From Boesenbergia rotunda (Eukaryota; Streptophyta; Magnoliopsida; Zingiberales; Zingiberaceae): DNA of 64,000 nt. The position numbers and the translations under genes were made by a program. Position 1 is the first letter of the stretch; each line of letters begins with the position of its first letter. The notes under the pieces were generated by a model. That model searched no databases, was not told the origin of the DNA, and worked only from the letters and a program-made list of their open reading frames with translations. The DNA is taken from NCBI GenBank assembly GCA_024364735.1, contig JAGFNQ010001125.1, positions 789,749 to 853,748 of the forward strand, read 5' to 3'. Of the stretch, positions 31,181 through 43,155 are shown piece by piece.

Positions 31181-33150
31181 TCATGTCGAAAAATTTTTTT
31201 TCTGCAACTTCCATGTACCAAGAATGAGTTTGAGTGAGTTTGGTGTCAAGAATGAGCAAGAAAGATGGAAGCAATGGGAGATCTAGTTTCCTTATCATAT
31301 TTTGAAGATTTAAGTGGCAAGCAAAGAAAAAAAAATCTGCACCATTTCGAAAAAAAATTTTCTGAACCAAGTGGAAAAGTAGTGGTCAAGAGATGAAATT
31401 AAGCAAACAAATTATCTCGGTTTTGGAAATCAGTGATGTAGTGCCCAAAATCAAGTGGAGCACTTAGGAAGAAAATTCTGCATGAAGAAGGAATATGGCA
31501 CGCAAATGGCACAAAATTCTTTGCCAAAATGGAGAAAAATCTGTGAAGCATGTCGTGGTTAAAATTGTTTGGATTAAAGCTGTTCTTTGCTATAGAAATC
31601 AGGACACATTATGCTAGAAGCTGAATCGCAGCTGTATAAATCAGGAAGTCTGAGCAAGGTCTGAACAAAGGCTAAAAAGAAAAAAAAACTGCTAAAAATC
31701 AGGGAGTGCTGAATCTGAGCTTGCAATGCTGAATCTGAGTTTACCGAGTGGTTTTCAATTGGACTAGACTTCTTGGGAGCAGATTTTAAACTGCTGAATG
31801 AAAGAAGCATGGCTGGAATCTAAACTTCTGGGATTTAAACCGAATTTGAAGAAAGGCTGATATATATATATAAAAAGAAATCTGCAGCTGGGAAATCTGC
31901 ACTACATTGAGAGCTGTAATCTGCCGAGTGCTGATTTGGAGTTGCTGGAATGACAAAAACTGAATGCAAGGGAAGCTGCAAAGTGCTGAAAATTTTATGA
32001 AGAGCTGTTGTGGAATCTGCAAGAAGAAGAAAAGAAAAAAAATTCAGATTGGTAGTGTTCCATACAAGCAGTTTTGCACAAAACTTGTATCAACTTGAAA
32101 CCGAATTTGAGTTTTTTTAAGGCTTTGAATCAAGGCAGTAGGTATAGGAATGTAGCAACAAGTGTTGAGTGCATCACAACTGATCAGAACAAGATTGAAT
32201 TTTAGATCGAAACAGAGAAAGAAAGGAAATTCAGTGAAGCTGGAATCCGAAAACAGCTTGGGATCAAAACAGAAAAATGCAGTTAAGTTGATGCTAATTG
32301 CTGCAAAACATCAGAGAATTGCAAGGTCTACAAGTAATGTCGTGGAGCTGTCCAAATAAACAAGACTTAGCTGCCAAACAAACAGGAATCAGCAGAGAAA
32401 AAAAAATGAAACAGAAAAAAAAAGAGAAACAAGTTGGCACAAAAATTGAAATTTTGGCTCCATGAGATCAGTGAAGTTAATCTCATCCAAATCCAAGCTT
32501 TGAATCACTAACATTCTGACTTTACAAGAGAGAAAGAAAAAGAAGAATGAGAAAAGAGAAGCAAGCAAAGTTGGCACGCAAAAGAAAATTGGCACAAAGG
32601 AACTAAAGAGGTCTTTTCATCGAATTTTTGAAGGGCAAGGCAAAAGTTTTACTCCAACACACCTTTGATATCACTAGAGGGCTGACAAGAGGGGCAAAGC
32701 ACATTGGAAACATTTTTTGAGCAACCAAGTCTCCCACTTTATCAATTTTTCCATTTTCTTGGCTTTTACTCCATTTCTTACAATTTTCCATGTTTTCACT
32801 TGTTTTTGTAGATGTTGATCCTAATCATGAATAATGGTGGAGAGTAGACAATAAGCAAGCCTATGGTAGTGCAAGAAACATATGTGTTTGAGTGAGCTCC
32901 ACTTCCATCATCAACTTAGAACTTAAGGAGAGAGCCACCAAAAATTTTCCTTGAAAGGCTAGTGAGTTAAATTCATCTAAATGACTCATGAAGGATGAAA
33001 AGGCTAAGTTGTTGATTTAAGGACAAGATACTAATCCATAGAGTTTAGATTTATGAGAATTTACAACCTTAGGTAATTTCTTTTCAATTGCTTCTAATTA
33101 TGCTTAAGAAAATCTAGGAGATACATACTTAGTAGTTTCGCGAGACGCTC
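31181..33150 (+). other. Purine-rich 3' interior of Athila-like element
   Basis: There is no recognisable protein. The sequence is low-complexity, rich in ctgaatctg, aaatctgca and gcacaaa words, many also found in the LTR U5 region (24650-25000), and may derive from it. Ends at the PPT. Confidence 0.5.
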
Positions 33151-33170
33151 AAGCTTAAGTGTGGGGGAGT
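33151..33170 (+). promoter_or_regulatory. Polypurine tract of Athila-like element
   Basis: The sequence ends agtgtgggggagt directly before the 3' LTR start TGATAAG. This form is typical of Athila-type elements. Confidence 0.85.
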
Positions 33171-35620
33171 TGATAAGTACCATTTTGTTGATTATTTTAG
33201 TTGCTAAAATCCATGTTTGACCCATATTTTACTTGCTTAATTGTGAATTTACCCTAGGTTTTAGGACTTCCTCTTATTTTGGACTTAATTATAAATCTGT
33301 ACATATTTGGATTATTTGGCCACTAAATTTTTGATCTATATTTGTAGGCATGAAAGGATCCTGGACCTAGGGCATACTGGGTCAAAGTTGAGTCGGAAGT
33401 GGGCCCGGATCGAGTTATCAAGCTTCAGATCAATCTGGGCCGTCCGATTCAAAAGCGGATAGATCTGAGCCATCTGGGACCATCTAAGGCAATCCGAGCT
33501 AGGGTTAGGGTTAATCAAGCACTCTGATCAAGATATGAAGGTTTCATCCCAATCAGAGCTCATTCAACCGTTGGATCAAGCTCAGAGGGTTCTAGACTGT
33601 CCATTCAAAGATTAGGTTGATCTGGGCCATCCGTTGCAAATCTGGAGGATCCGAGCTACCACGAGGCAGATCCTGACCCTTGATCAACATCATCCAAGTT
33701 TGGTTCAGATCGGATGAAGATCAGCCATTGGATTTTCTCAAAATGATCTAAGCCGTTCATTCCTATGTATTTAATAAAAAATCTCCACAGTTCAGCGTGG
33801 TCGCGTCTTCTTGCCGTAGCCTTCATTTTCTTCACGTTTCAGCTATTCTTCACTTTTTTTTGCAAATTTTCTTCAACAGAGGGCGTGACCACATCGATTT
33901 CGATCCTTGATTCAGTTCTAGATCATTGGGAAGGGTTCTCTGTGAGGATTCCAGCTCAATTTCGGCCAAAAACAGAGATGATTGAGGGTTTCGTCAGATT
34001 TGTGAGTTGATCGCCTTGGTCTCGTTTTGTGCCATTTCACATCCATCCGAGCTAGCCTGAGGGTCCTCGGTTGAGCTCTGATGGTCTCCAAATCATCATC
34101 GCCATACTACATAGCGAGATTGAGGTGATCGGTTGCTGTTTTCAGCTTTGAGCCGAGTTGGATTGAATTGATTCACAGAGGCTGTTTTCCATTGATTTGT
34201 TGAGTTTAGGGGTTCGAGGCTCACCCTTGTGTGACAAGCAAGGAGTACTGGAGCTAGGGAAGAGATCGATGTTTAGTCTTTATTGAATTTTCAATTCTTA
34301 GCAGTAGCTTTTAATTCTGCTGCAATTTCATTTCAGAACTTTTTGTATCAGCTGTTCAGTTTCGTTTACTTAATTGTTTCTGCTTAAGTTAGTTTCAATT
34401 CTGCAAGTTAAGTAGATTTATTTGCTTGTTAGTGAACAATTAGATTTAAATTTAGTTGTTTCAGTTCATGTCTGCTGTTCGTATTAGTTTTCGGCTTCCT
34501 GTCTGCGCATCAATTCTGAGTTCCAATTTCAGTTCTGAATTTGCAGTTTATTTCAGATTTAGTTTAGGTATTGTTTTAATTCTTGAATCAGGAAATCAGT
34601 TAGCGTGTTGATGCATTTAATCTAAGATAGCTTTGCATTCGATTTCGTTTCTGTATTTCTGTTCAGATTCTCCCTTGCGTTCCAATTCTGCTGCTGCGTA
34701 TCAGTTTTCTGCTGCTGCGTAGCAATTTTTCTTCCTTATGTATCACTTCAGTTTCATTTTTGCAACTCCACGTTTCACTTCTGCAACCCTTGAGTTCATT
34801 TCTGCACACCAATAGTTTCTGAATTCAGTGTTTTTTTTGTGCAACTTTAGTTTCTGAAACTCTGCATTTCATCTCTGCATACATGTACCTTTATTTCTGC
34901 ATGTATTCTGTGAGTGCATCAAGTTTAGCCTCACCCTTGGCACAAAAGCATCAGCTGTGGCACAAGGGTTTTCTTCTTCGTATCATGCTGTTTGGCACTG
35001 TTTTATATCAGAATTCTACTTATCCCTTGGTGTATGCTTGTGCTTGAAATCAGTTTCATTCGCACTCGACTTGTCTTTGAATTGTAGTCTCATCTCGGCA
35101 CCTAAGCTTTATTTAGTGTGTATCAAGTTTTGGTGGCATGCATCTTGTATCAAGTAAGGGTTGGTATTGACTTTGTATCAATTTGTCTATAGAATGCTTG
35201 GCATTTGGTTGTTTTGAATGGCAAACCTTGAAGCAAAAAAATCTGCATTAGTGAGTTTCGATGTTAGCTTTGATTTCCCGAAGTTTGCAAAGCTTCATTA
35301 GTTGGTTGATTAAATCCATCATTAGTTGAGTTCTTTAGTGCCAACTCCTTGTTTAACTCCCTTAATTGAGTGGCTTTTCTTTTCATTGCTTTTCCATTTC
35401 CAAGTGAAACCAAACCCAGATTCTAATTGAAACCCAAATTATCAACGACACATAAATACAAGCTCGAATCACACAACATCAACTAGCTCTAGGAAAAATA
35501 CGACCTGTGACCCCTTTACTACGTTTTCATACTTTGATTGCAAAAAGGGTTTCCCGCATTTATAAATATTTAAATTTTGAGGACCCACACATTTCGTGAC
35601 AGCCTATTTTGGGTCCATCA
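33171..35620 (+). repeat. 3' LTR of Athila-like element (2450 bp)
   Basis: It runs TGATAAG to CCATCA. It is intact and matches the split 5' LTR along its length with small differences. It ends directly at the tandem array. Confidence 0.92.
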
Positions 35621-36255
35621 GGAACCTCTCAGGGAGCGTGGGTCGGCACGCGTCCGACTGAGAGCTGATCCTAGGGAAAGGCTCGCCCGGAGCGAGAATA
35701 TAGCCGCCCGGTCGGGGAACCTCTCAGGGAGCGTGGGTCGGCACGCGTTCGACTGAGAGCCGATCCGAGGGAAAGGCTCGCACGGAGCGAGAATATAGCC
35801 GTCTGGTCGGGGAACCTCTCAGGGAGCGTGGGCCGACAGGCGTTCGACTGAGAGCCGATCGAGGTAAAGGCTCGCACGGAGCGAGAATATAGCCGCCCGA
35901 TCAGGGAACCTCTCAGGGAGCGTGGGTCGACACGCGTCCGACTGAGAGCCGATCGAGGGAAAGGCTCGCACGGAGCGAGAATATAGCCGCCCGGTCGGGG
36001 AACCTCTCAGGGAGTGTGGGTCGACACGCGTCCGACTGAGAGCCGATCGAGGGAATGGCTCGCACGGTGTGAGAATATAGCCGCCTGGTCGGGGAACATC
36101 TCAGGGAGCGTGGGTTGGCATGCATCCGACTGAGAGCCGATCCGAGGGAAAGGCTCGCCCGGAGCGAGAATATAGCCGCTCGGTCGGGGAACCTCTCAGG
36201 GAGCGTGGGTCGACACGCGTCCGACTGAGAGCCGCGTCGAGGCTTCCCGGTCGTC
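35621..36255 (+). repeat. 94/95-bp tandem array, seven units
   Basis: Units start with ggaac at 35621, 35716, 35811, 35905, 35999, 36093 and 36188. Each holds ctctcagggagcgtgggtcg, cacgcgtccgactgagagc and gcgagaatatagccgcc. The last unit lacks the gcgagaatatag part and is a bridge to the next array. Confidence 0.92.
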
Positions 36256-36633
36256 GGAGACATCTCAGGGAGCGTGGATCGCCACGCCTCCACTAAGAGC
36301 CGCGCCGAGGCTTCCCGATCGTCGGAGACATCTCAGGGAGCGTGGATCGCCATGCGTCCGCTGAGAGCCGGGTCGAGGCTTCCCGGTCGTCGGAGACATC
36401 TCAGGGAGCATGGATCGCCACGCGTCCGCTGAGAGCCGCCCCGAGGCTTCCCGGTCGTCGGAGACATCTCAGGGAGCGTGTATCGCCACGCCGAGGCTTC
36501 CCAATCGTCGTAGACATCTCAGGGAGCGTGGATCGCCACGCGTCCGCTAAGAGCCACGCCGAGGCTTCCCGGTCGTCGGAGACATCTCAAGGAGTGTGGA
36601 TCGCCACGAGTCCGCTGAGAGCCGCGCCGAGAG
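36256..36633 (+). repeat. 68-bp tandem array, about six units
   Basis: Units start with ggagacatctc at 36256, 36324, 36392 and 36460, then (shortened) near 36509-36510 and 36578. One unit is only 50 bp. The first half of each unit is homologous to the 94-bp unit; the second half (cgaggcttcccggtcgtc) is different. Confidence 0.9.
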
Positions 36634-36710
36634 AAATGAAGCAGCAATCATTCTCCGAGAAAACCAGCCTTGAGACGCGCAAATAGTATATGAGATATAT
36701 CCAGCAGGCC

Positions 36711-36875
36711 AGATTTTAGATATGCGGAGAGTATATAATACATCCAGAACGCCAGATTTTAGATATGCGGAGAGTATATAATATATCCAGAAGGCCAAAT
36801 TTTAGATATGCGGAGAGTATATAATACATCCAGAAGGCCAGATTTTAGATATGCGGAGAGTATGTAGGATATCCT
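36711..36875 (+). repeat. 43-bp tandem repeat, four units
   Basis: The phrase attttagatatgcggagagt recurs at 43-bp steps (offsets 36711, 36754, 36797 and 36840). On the minus strand it keeps a frame open (SAYLKSG, LYTLRISKIW repeats), but this looks incidental. Confidence 0.9.
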
Positions 36876-38060
36876 TCCCACTACCTTGTCTGCCCTCTCC
36901 GGCTCATTAGAAGAGAGCAAATCAAGCACCGCTACGGTGGGATTTGCAATAAGGCCTCCGGTGGATTGATGGGCCATCTTGGGTCAGCCGAAAAGAGGCT
37001 CGTATTCTTTGGAAGTGCTAACCATCAGAACCCGGCTGGGTCTCCCCTCTCCACTTCCGATCAGACTGCTGGTGTCCCTCCTTCTAGCGTCAAATTTGAT
37101 CTTGTCGCGAAGCGGGGTGGCAATCCCGCGGGCCAGACGGTCGCCCGGGTGGCATGAGCCAGTGAGGTGGCAACGAGCTGACCGCGCCTAGGCAGGGCAC
37201 TGCAAAACAACGACCGTTAGTAAACCCGTCGGGGATTTCCCCGGTCAGGCACTCCGACGGTCAAGTCAATATCCGCAGGCATAGTAGTGGAAACTGAATC
37301 GAAATGAGACAAGAGATGCGAGAACTCTCGCACGCATACCTGCGGTAGGGGGAGTGCGAATGCTTATATAACCGGGGGAGTTGACAACCCTTGTCCGTAT
37401 TGACGAGACAAGAGTATCATAGCTGTCAGCTCGTAGGGAGCATTTAGGAGTGACGCGACATGGCGCGGGGTGATCGAGCAGTACGAGAGTACTGGGTGCG
37501 CAGTACAAAAGTACTGGATAAGCGGACTGACCGCTAGGAATATCAGAGGTGAGTAAGGCGTGAGGAACTCCGTTAGCAGGGTCGTATCGTGTATGTAATG
37601 ATGTAGGGGGTGTAGGGGCGAGATAGCCCACACCCCGAGCGTCGACTGGCGGGTCCGAGTGCTAGGGTCCGAGTCGGGTAATGGTCAGTGAGCGTGGACA
37701 GCCACGCGTCCGACTGGTAGAATGGAAGCGCAGGGTACGCCCAGAGTCGGGGGTCTACCAAGGGGTGTCTGTCTGATTCTGTTAAGCATCCGGTCTGTGT
37801 GATGGTACGGGAGCGCGGGTCGTCACGCGTCCGACTATGGTGTCCGACCTAGCTCTAGGTCGGGGAGGGGCCAAGGAGTGTGGGCGACTAAGCGTCTGCT
37901 TAGTAGGATGACTGGTGGCTGGCTCGACACTACCCTCCGAGGAGCTTCCGGGCTCAGGAACCTACCTAGGGATTCTGCTGCTGATCTGTCTATTAAATCT
38001 TTCTGGCGCCAGACTAGTTGGCAGGCCCGGCCTATGCACCTATCTGTAGGCGAAGGCCGG
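36876..38060 (-). mobile_element. Minus-strand gypsy LTR/leader relic
   Basis: On the minus strand a TATATAAG box lies near 37360, followed by sequence shared with the LTR remnant at 3100-3140 (ctccgac, tcaagtcaatat, gcgg). A leader and a possible Gag start at 36977 (MAHQSTGGLIANPTVAVLD...) follow, leading into the 43-bp repeats. The upstream part (37680-37900) holds degenerate copies of the gagcgtggrcmgccacgcgtccgactg phrase that makes up the neighbouring array. No PBS was found, so assignment is tentative. Confidence 0.45.
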
Positions 38061-38541
38061 AATCACTGAGCATTTGATATTCAATTATGATAGATGATAG
38101 TATATAAATATTAATTATCAGTCCATCCATAACAACATTTGATATTCCATTACAATTCTTTGCCTGCTCGACTGTCATCCCGCCTGTGCGTCCTCACATA
38201 ACTCGCTCACTCTTATGCGTCCTCACATAACTCGCTCACTCTTATGCATGGTCGTAGTTACTATAATATATTAAAATAATTATTATAATATTAAAAAAAT
38301 TATTATAATTTTAATTAAAATTATTATATCTAAAATGATATGATATTATATTAAAATATTTTTTTATTAATTTAGTGGTCAAAATATTATATGATTTTGA
38401 TAAGTTGAAGTGATTTGAATTGATTCTAAATAAATTTAATTAAATCAGCAAAAAGTATTTTAATATAAAATTTTTTTATTTATAATAATTTTGATTAAGT
38501 TGAGTCAATTTATTTTAATACCGTTTTGGCAATAAAGTCGT
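38061..38541. other. AT-rich spacer with a 29-bp duplication
   Basis: There is no gene. A 29-bp direct duplication (gcgtcctcacataactcgct...) lies at 38187-38244, and 38250-38540 is very AT-rich. It may be a pre-insertion host sequence, but nothing shows this. Confidence 0.5.
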
Positions 38542-39276
38542 TGATAGGTTGAGTACCCCATGGCTAACACGTGGATTGAAGACGCTATGTGGCAAGATCT
38601 ACCGAGTCGGAGTGACTCTCTTTCCGTGACGCTCGAGACCCTCTCGGAAAGGGAATCTCCTGAGACCCCCCGCGGATAGACACACCCCGGAAATCAAATC
38701 AGGGGAAGCCAGGTCCCCGAGACCACCTCGGGGAGGCAAAGTGCTCGGGACCCCCCAGGCTAGAAGACCCCGAGATCACCTCGGGGAAGCGGAGCCCAAG
38801 AAACACTCGGCCTCAAGTAACAACCCCCCTTATATGCGGATCTATGGATAATGATCACCAATAACTACGGGATTATCATGACCCGTAATCCACGATCATT
38901 AACGCCTTCATCCTTACAACGACCCAGATTTAATGACTGCGGCAGTTGTTACGAGGGTTATCCAGTAATCGAAGATGGGGGAACGTGGCGAAGATCGTGG
39001 AGGCACGTATGACCGCCGCCTCAGGTATAAAAAGTACTTCAACCCCTCCGGTAAGGAGAGTTACACTCTCTCTACTTCACGTATCTCTTTTTCTACCTTC
39101 TCTTCATCTCCTCGATCGAGACACTGACTTGAGCATTGGAGTGGGCTTCGCCGGACAACCTTCGGTGTGTTCCCCTAACGCTTGTTTTAGTCTCGCAGGG
39201 TGTGCGCTCTTCCTCTAGCGTCAGTGTCCGCGCGAGCTGAACCCTGGTGACTGGACGTCGACGTCGATTCCTTCCA
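38542..39276 (+). repeat. 5' LTR of gypsy element
   Basis: It starts TGATAGG and its likely end is TTCCA, seven bases before the PBS. A TATA box (TATAAAAA, 39026-39033) is followed by the leader. The 3' LTR is missing, so the ends are inferred. Repeated cgagac-ctcgggg phrases (38640-38790) lie upstream. Confidence 0.7.
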
Positions 39277-39285
39277 GAATAAGTT

Positions 39286-39301
39286 TGGCGCCGTCTGTGG
39301 G
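39286..39301 (+). promoter_or_regulatory. Primer binding site, tRNA-Asp-like
   Basis: TGGCGCCGTCTGTGGG. The first ten bases equal the tRNA-Asp-type PBS; it lies 30 bp before the Gag ATG. Confidence 0.75.
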
Positions 39302-39330
39302 AAACCAGTAAAACACCAGAAGGAGCACCG

Positions 39331-39426
39331 ATGGTAGAGTCGGCGGGACAATCCATTGTTCTGACAAAGGAGGAACTAGATCGCTTGGTGGCTAACACCA
39401 TCAAAGAGGCGCTCCAACAGCAATAA
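39331..39426 (+). pseudogene. Gag N-terminal stub (31 codons)
   Basis: ATG 39331 to TAA 39424-39426. It encodes ESAGQSIVLTKEELDRLVA followed by a short helical run, matching the Gag start at 2931 on the minus strand. The rest of Gag is deleted and pol sequence begins about 50 bp on. Confidence 0.7.
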
Positions 39427-39476
39427 ATGGACCATCCACTTCACAACAAGAGGCTTCTGAACAAGAGGAAATCCCA

Positions 39477-42111
39477 GTGATCTCCAGAGGACCTTCCAGA
39501 GGGGTCCTACCAGAGGTCCTACCGAGGTCCTACGGAGCCCTGCAAATTGATCTTGCCGACCCGCGAGAAGATGAAGGACCTAAGGAAGAACGGAGGGAGG
39601 TCGAGGGTGAGGAGGTCCAGATTCACCCTCATCAGGAGGGGGGAGTTACGAAGATCGCCACCGACCTTGCACCGGAACTAAGAAGTCGTCTTATAGACTG
39701 CCTGCAGAGTCATAGAGATGTCTTCACCTGGGCCACTGAAGAAATCTAAGGGGCTCCCCCGGCGTTAGCCATGCATCACCTGCATGTTACCCTTGGAGCC
39801 CGACCAGTGAAGCGGAGGCGGAGACACTTTGTACCAGAACAGGACAAGGCTATCCGGGACAAAATCTAGAAGCTGCTAAAGGTCGGGCACATCAGAGAAG
39901 TTCAATTCCCGGCCTAGTTAGCTAATGTAGTCCTCGTCCCTAAGCCAGGAGGTAAATGGAGGGTTTGTATCAATTTTCGCGATTTGAACAAAGCTTGTCT
40001 TAAGGATTGCTATCCCTTGCCTTGAATAGACCGGTTGGTAGATTCCACGGCCGGTTGCAAGTTCATGTCAATGCTGGATGTTTATCAAGGCTACCATCAA
40101 GTCCCCCTCGTGCCCGAAGACCAGGAGAATGTCAGCTTTGTGACAGCTGATGACACATATTGCTATAATAACATGCCTTTTGGATTACTCAATGCTAGGG
40201 TAACTTACCAGCAGATGATGGACAAAGTCTTCATGCACCAGATCGGGAGAAACATTGAGGTGTATGTGGGCGACATCCTGGTCAAGAAGGAGAAGGGAAA
40301 AGACATGATAGCCGACTTAGAAAAGACGTTCACCACCTTGAGGGCCAACAAACTGAAGTTGAATACTGTCAAATGCTTATTCAGGGTGAAGAGTGGTCGG
40401 TTCTTGGGCTACATGGTGACAGAGAGGGGGATCGAGGCTAATTCGAAAAAGGTAAAGGCTATTCTGGATATGCCATCCCCTCGCAACTTAAAGGAAGTGC
40501 AACGGCTAAATGGAAGAATCACGGCTTTATCCAGATTCATCTCCAAATCTACAGATAGGACCCTACACTTCTTTAAGATTCTGAGAAAAGCAGCGAAGTT
40601 CGAGTGGGATGAATAGTGTGAGAAAGTGTTCGTGGACCTGAAGACCTACCTCGCCGGGCTCCCCATCCTCTACAAACCGGTGGAGGGGGAGACTTTATTT
40701 GTCTACCTATCTGCAGCAGAGCAAGCGGTAGGCTAAACGCTTGTTCGCAAAGAAGGCATGGTGCAATATCCCATTTACTTCTTCGGACATCTCCTAAAGG
40801 ACGCCAAAACACGATACACTACGATGTAGAAGCTGGCTTATGCTCTGGTCTTGATGGCCTGGAGGTTAAGGCCGTACTTCTTGGCACATCCCATTGTGAT
40901 CCTCACCAACAGTTCGCTCGTGCGAGTCCTCACCAACCTTGAAGCTTTAGGTCGGCTGGTCAAATGGACGACGAAGTTAAGCTAATACTGTATTGAGTAC
41001 CAGTCTCGTGCCGCTATCAAGGCATAAGCCCTCTCAGACTTCATGCTGGAGACTGCCCCAGTCTGAGGCCGAAGGAATGTGGAAGATCTACGTGGACGGA
41101 TCTTCCAACAGCCGGCACGGCGGGGTCGGGGTGTTAATGGTCTCCCCTCGGGGGGACACGTTACATTTATCCATCCGGATCCACTTCAAGGCTACCAACA
41201 ATGAAGTTGAATACGTGGCGATCCTGGCGGACCTGCAAGCATCCAAGCACATGGGGGATACTCGGGTTATTGTACACTCAGATTCCTAGCTCGTGGCACA
41301 ACAAATAAAGGGCGACTTCGAAGTCAGGTGCGAGCACCTGCAGAAGTATGTGGTCTGTTGCAAGCAGCTGAAGGCCTCCTTCACAGAGGTTATCTTGCAG
41401 AGGATTTCCAAGGCAGACAATGCCAAGGCCGACGAACTAGCCAAACTGGCTAGCTCCATTTCACCTGGCAGCTGGAGGAGCCTAGCACCCTGGAAGAGAC
41501 GGTAGCACAGATTGGAGAAGACGCAGAAGGTGACACCAGGGCCGATTGGAGAGATCCATATGTGGAGTCCTACGCAATGGGAACGTTCCGAGCATGGACC
41601 AGGGAAACCGACTATTTCGCCGTCAGGCGGCCAGATTCACGCTGGTCGGCGACCAACTATACAGAAGGGTCTTTGCTCAGCCACACCTTAAATGTGTCGG
41701 ACCGGAGGAGGCTGACTACGTGATGCGGGAAGTACATGAAGGCATCTGTGGGAGCCATATTGGGGGAATATCTCTGTCTAGAAAGATTATCTTGGCAGGA
41801 TACTTTTGACCCACTCTCCAAGTCGACGCCCTCAAATTCGTGGCCGGATGTGAAGCCTGTCAGAGACATCAACACGTGACTCACCGATCGACTGAGCCCT
41901 TGTGAGTCTCTACGGTATCCTACCCTTTTGATCAGCGGGGAATGGACATTGTAGGCTCCTTTCCAATCGGGCCACATCAGAAGGAGTTCCTATTGGTTCT
42001 CGTCGACTATTTTTACAAATGGGTAGAAGCTGAGCCTCTAACACAGATCACGGAGGCCGCGATGATGAAGGTCCTGTGGAGGGACATCGTCTGCAGATAC
42101 GACATCCCCTT
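39477..42111 (+). pseudogene. Gypsy Pol: RT, two RNase H, partial integrase
   Basis: The first frame carries the pre-RT motif HRDVFTWATEEI, then RT blocks (RVCINFRDLNKAC, SMLDVYQGYHQVPL, NNMPFGL) with the catalytic box as YVGD instead of YVDD (about 40262). The connection and RNase H region follows to about 41030. A second, archaeal-type RNase H (KIYVDGSSNSRHGGVGV, NNEVEYVA, IVHSDS) lies at 41080-41470. Integrase begins with an HHCC zinc region (HEGICGSHIGG, GCEACQRH) and the first catalytic Asp (GMDIVGSF, about 41945), and is cut at 42111 before the second. At least eight stops and two frame changes (between 40993 and 41546) are present. Confidence 0.88.
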
Positions 42112-42569
42112 AAAGTGATCTAACTTATGTTTATTGGGTTACGAATTATTGGATGCGGGTTCAATGTATAGAACCCTTTAGACCAATCTGTTATTATTTA
42201 TGAGCTGATAACATATTGGATTTCTATATAAATGGGAGGTCCCCAAGGGTTTAGGTAATCTTTATGACCTAGTTTCTTGTTCCCCATTGACAAAAAACTT
42301 TACGGCGCCGTCAAACCTAAGCTCGTTGGAAGATCCTCCTTCTTCCTTCCGTTGCATCTTCTTCCACAGGGATCAAGCCGACGACGCTACGACAAGGATG
42401 ATGACTCTTCAATTAGGTTCCTTGTCATTCTGTTTATATTATTTTATTCTTGTCATGCCATGATTCGAAGAAACAATAGATCCATATTTATATGTCTTGT
42501 GTTTTCTCTTTCGAATTCTTATTTTGTTTTTAGAATTCATGTGGTTAGGAGAAAACCCTAGTTCTATCA
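42112..42569 (+). repeat. 5' LTR of element C, truncated
   Basis: It matches 50516-50974 of the 3' LTR. The first ~70 bp of the LTR (50444-50515) are absent. It contains tctatataaatggg (TATA box near 42222) and ends CTATCA. Confidence 0.88.
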
Positions 42570-42571
42570 AT

Positions 42572-42584
42572 TGGTATCAGAACC
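42572..42584 (+). promoter_or_regulatory. Primer binding site, element C
   Basis: TGGTATCAGAACC, two bases after the LTR end. It matches the tRNA-iMet PBS. Confidence 0.9.
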
Positions 42585-42589
42585 TTAGC

Positions 42590-43064
42590 TTTGTTTCATC
42601 GTTTTTATGGCAATAAAGTTTAAATTTTTCGTCGATTATTGTTTATATGCTAGATTAAGTTTTCCTAGTATAATATAATTTTTGATCGTCGAAAATCATG
42701 TAAAAAAAATTCTAGGACAGACTTGTTTTCCAAGTTTTTCATTTTTTTTGTGAAGAACACGAAAACGGTGAAAGAATCGTCACGTTTAATCTAATTTTTA
42801 GGTCGAATCGCGATAATTTAATCAATTGATTGGATCAATCAATTGATTATCAGGTCTAAATTAGCGAATAAAAAAAAGAATTAATCAGCCTTAAACTCAC
42901 GATGACACGATCAATTATCGTATAGGATTTTTTTTCCTAATCAGTTAAAACATCTACAGTACTAATCATTAATCGATTAGATTAAGTTATAGTTGACCTT
43001 GTCTTTACTTCATTAAAAAGGTATTAAATCGATTTAATTCATTAAAAAGGTATTAAATCGATTT

Positions 43065-43155
<91 letters not shown>

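Larger units (their letters stand above)
20529..35620 (+). mobile_element. Athila-like LTR element without pol, with nested insertions
   Basis: Two long LTRs (5' 20529-25612, which is 2442 bp once its insertion is subtracted; 3' 33171-35620, 2450 bp) start TGATAAG and end ATCA. The PBS is at 25620 (tRNA-Asp type) and a PPT is at 33151-33170. The interior carries a Gln/Phe-rich degraded ORF and an ORF with 27-residue repeats, but no RT, integrase or protease. It fits the large retrotransposon derivative (LARD) class. It was inserted into element B. Flanks differ (gtacc left, ggaac right), so the right border has probably been rearranged. Confidence 0.85.
38542..42111 (+). mobile_element. Ty3/gypsy element (Tat-like), truncated
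   Basis: It has a 5' LTR (about 38542-39276), a PBS at 39286, the first 31 codons of Gag, and then directly the end of protease/start of RT. RT, RNase H, an additional RNase H and the first part of integrase follow. Most of Gag and protease is deleted. The element ends inside integrase, where copia element C begins. The RNase H pair points to the Tat group. It is related to the minus-strand element at 780-3295. Confidence 0.85.

Noticed and set aside
35671..36293. Minus-strand frames over the 94-bp array
   Set aside because: Translations are simply the tandem repeat (SLGSALSR, RPTLPERFPDR). No start, domain or leader supports a gene.
38061..38541. Possible host promoter or gene in the AT-rich spacer
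   Set aside because: No frame, splice pattern or motif beyond AT-richness was found.
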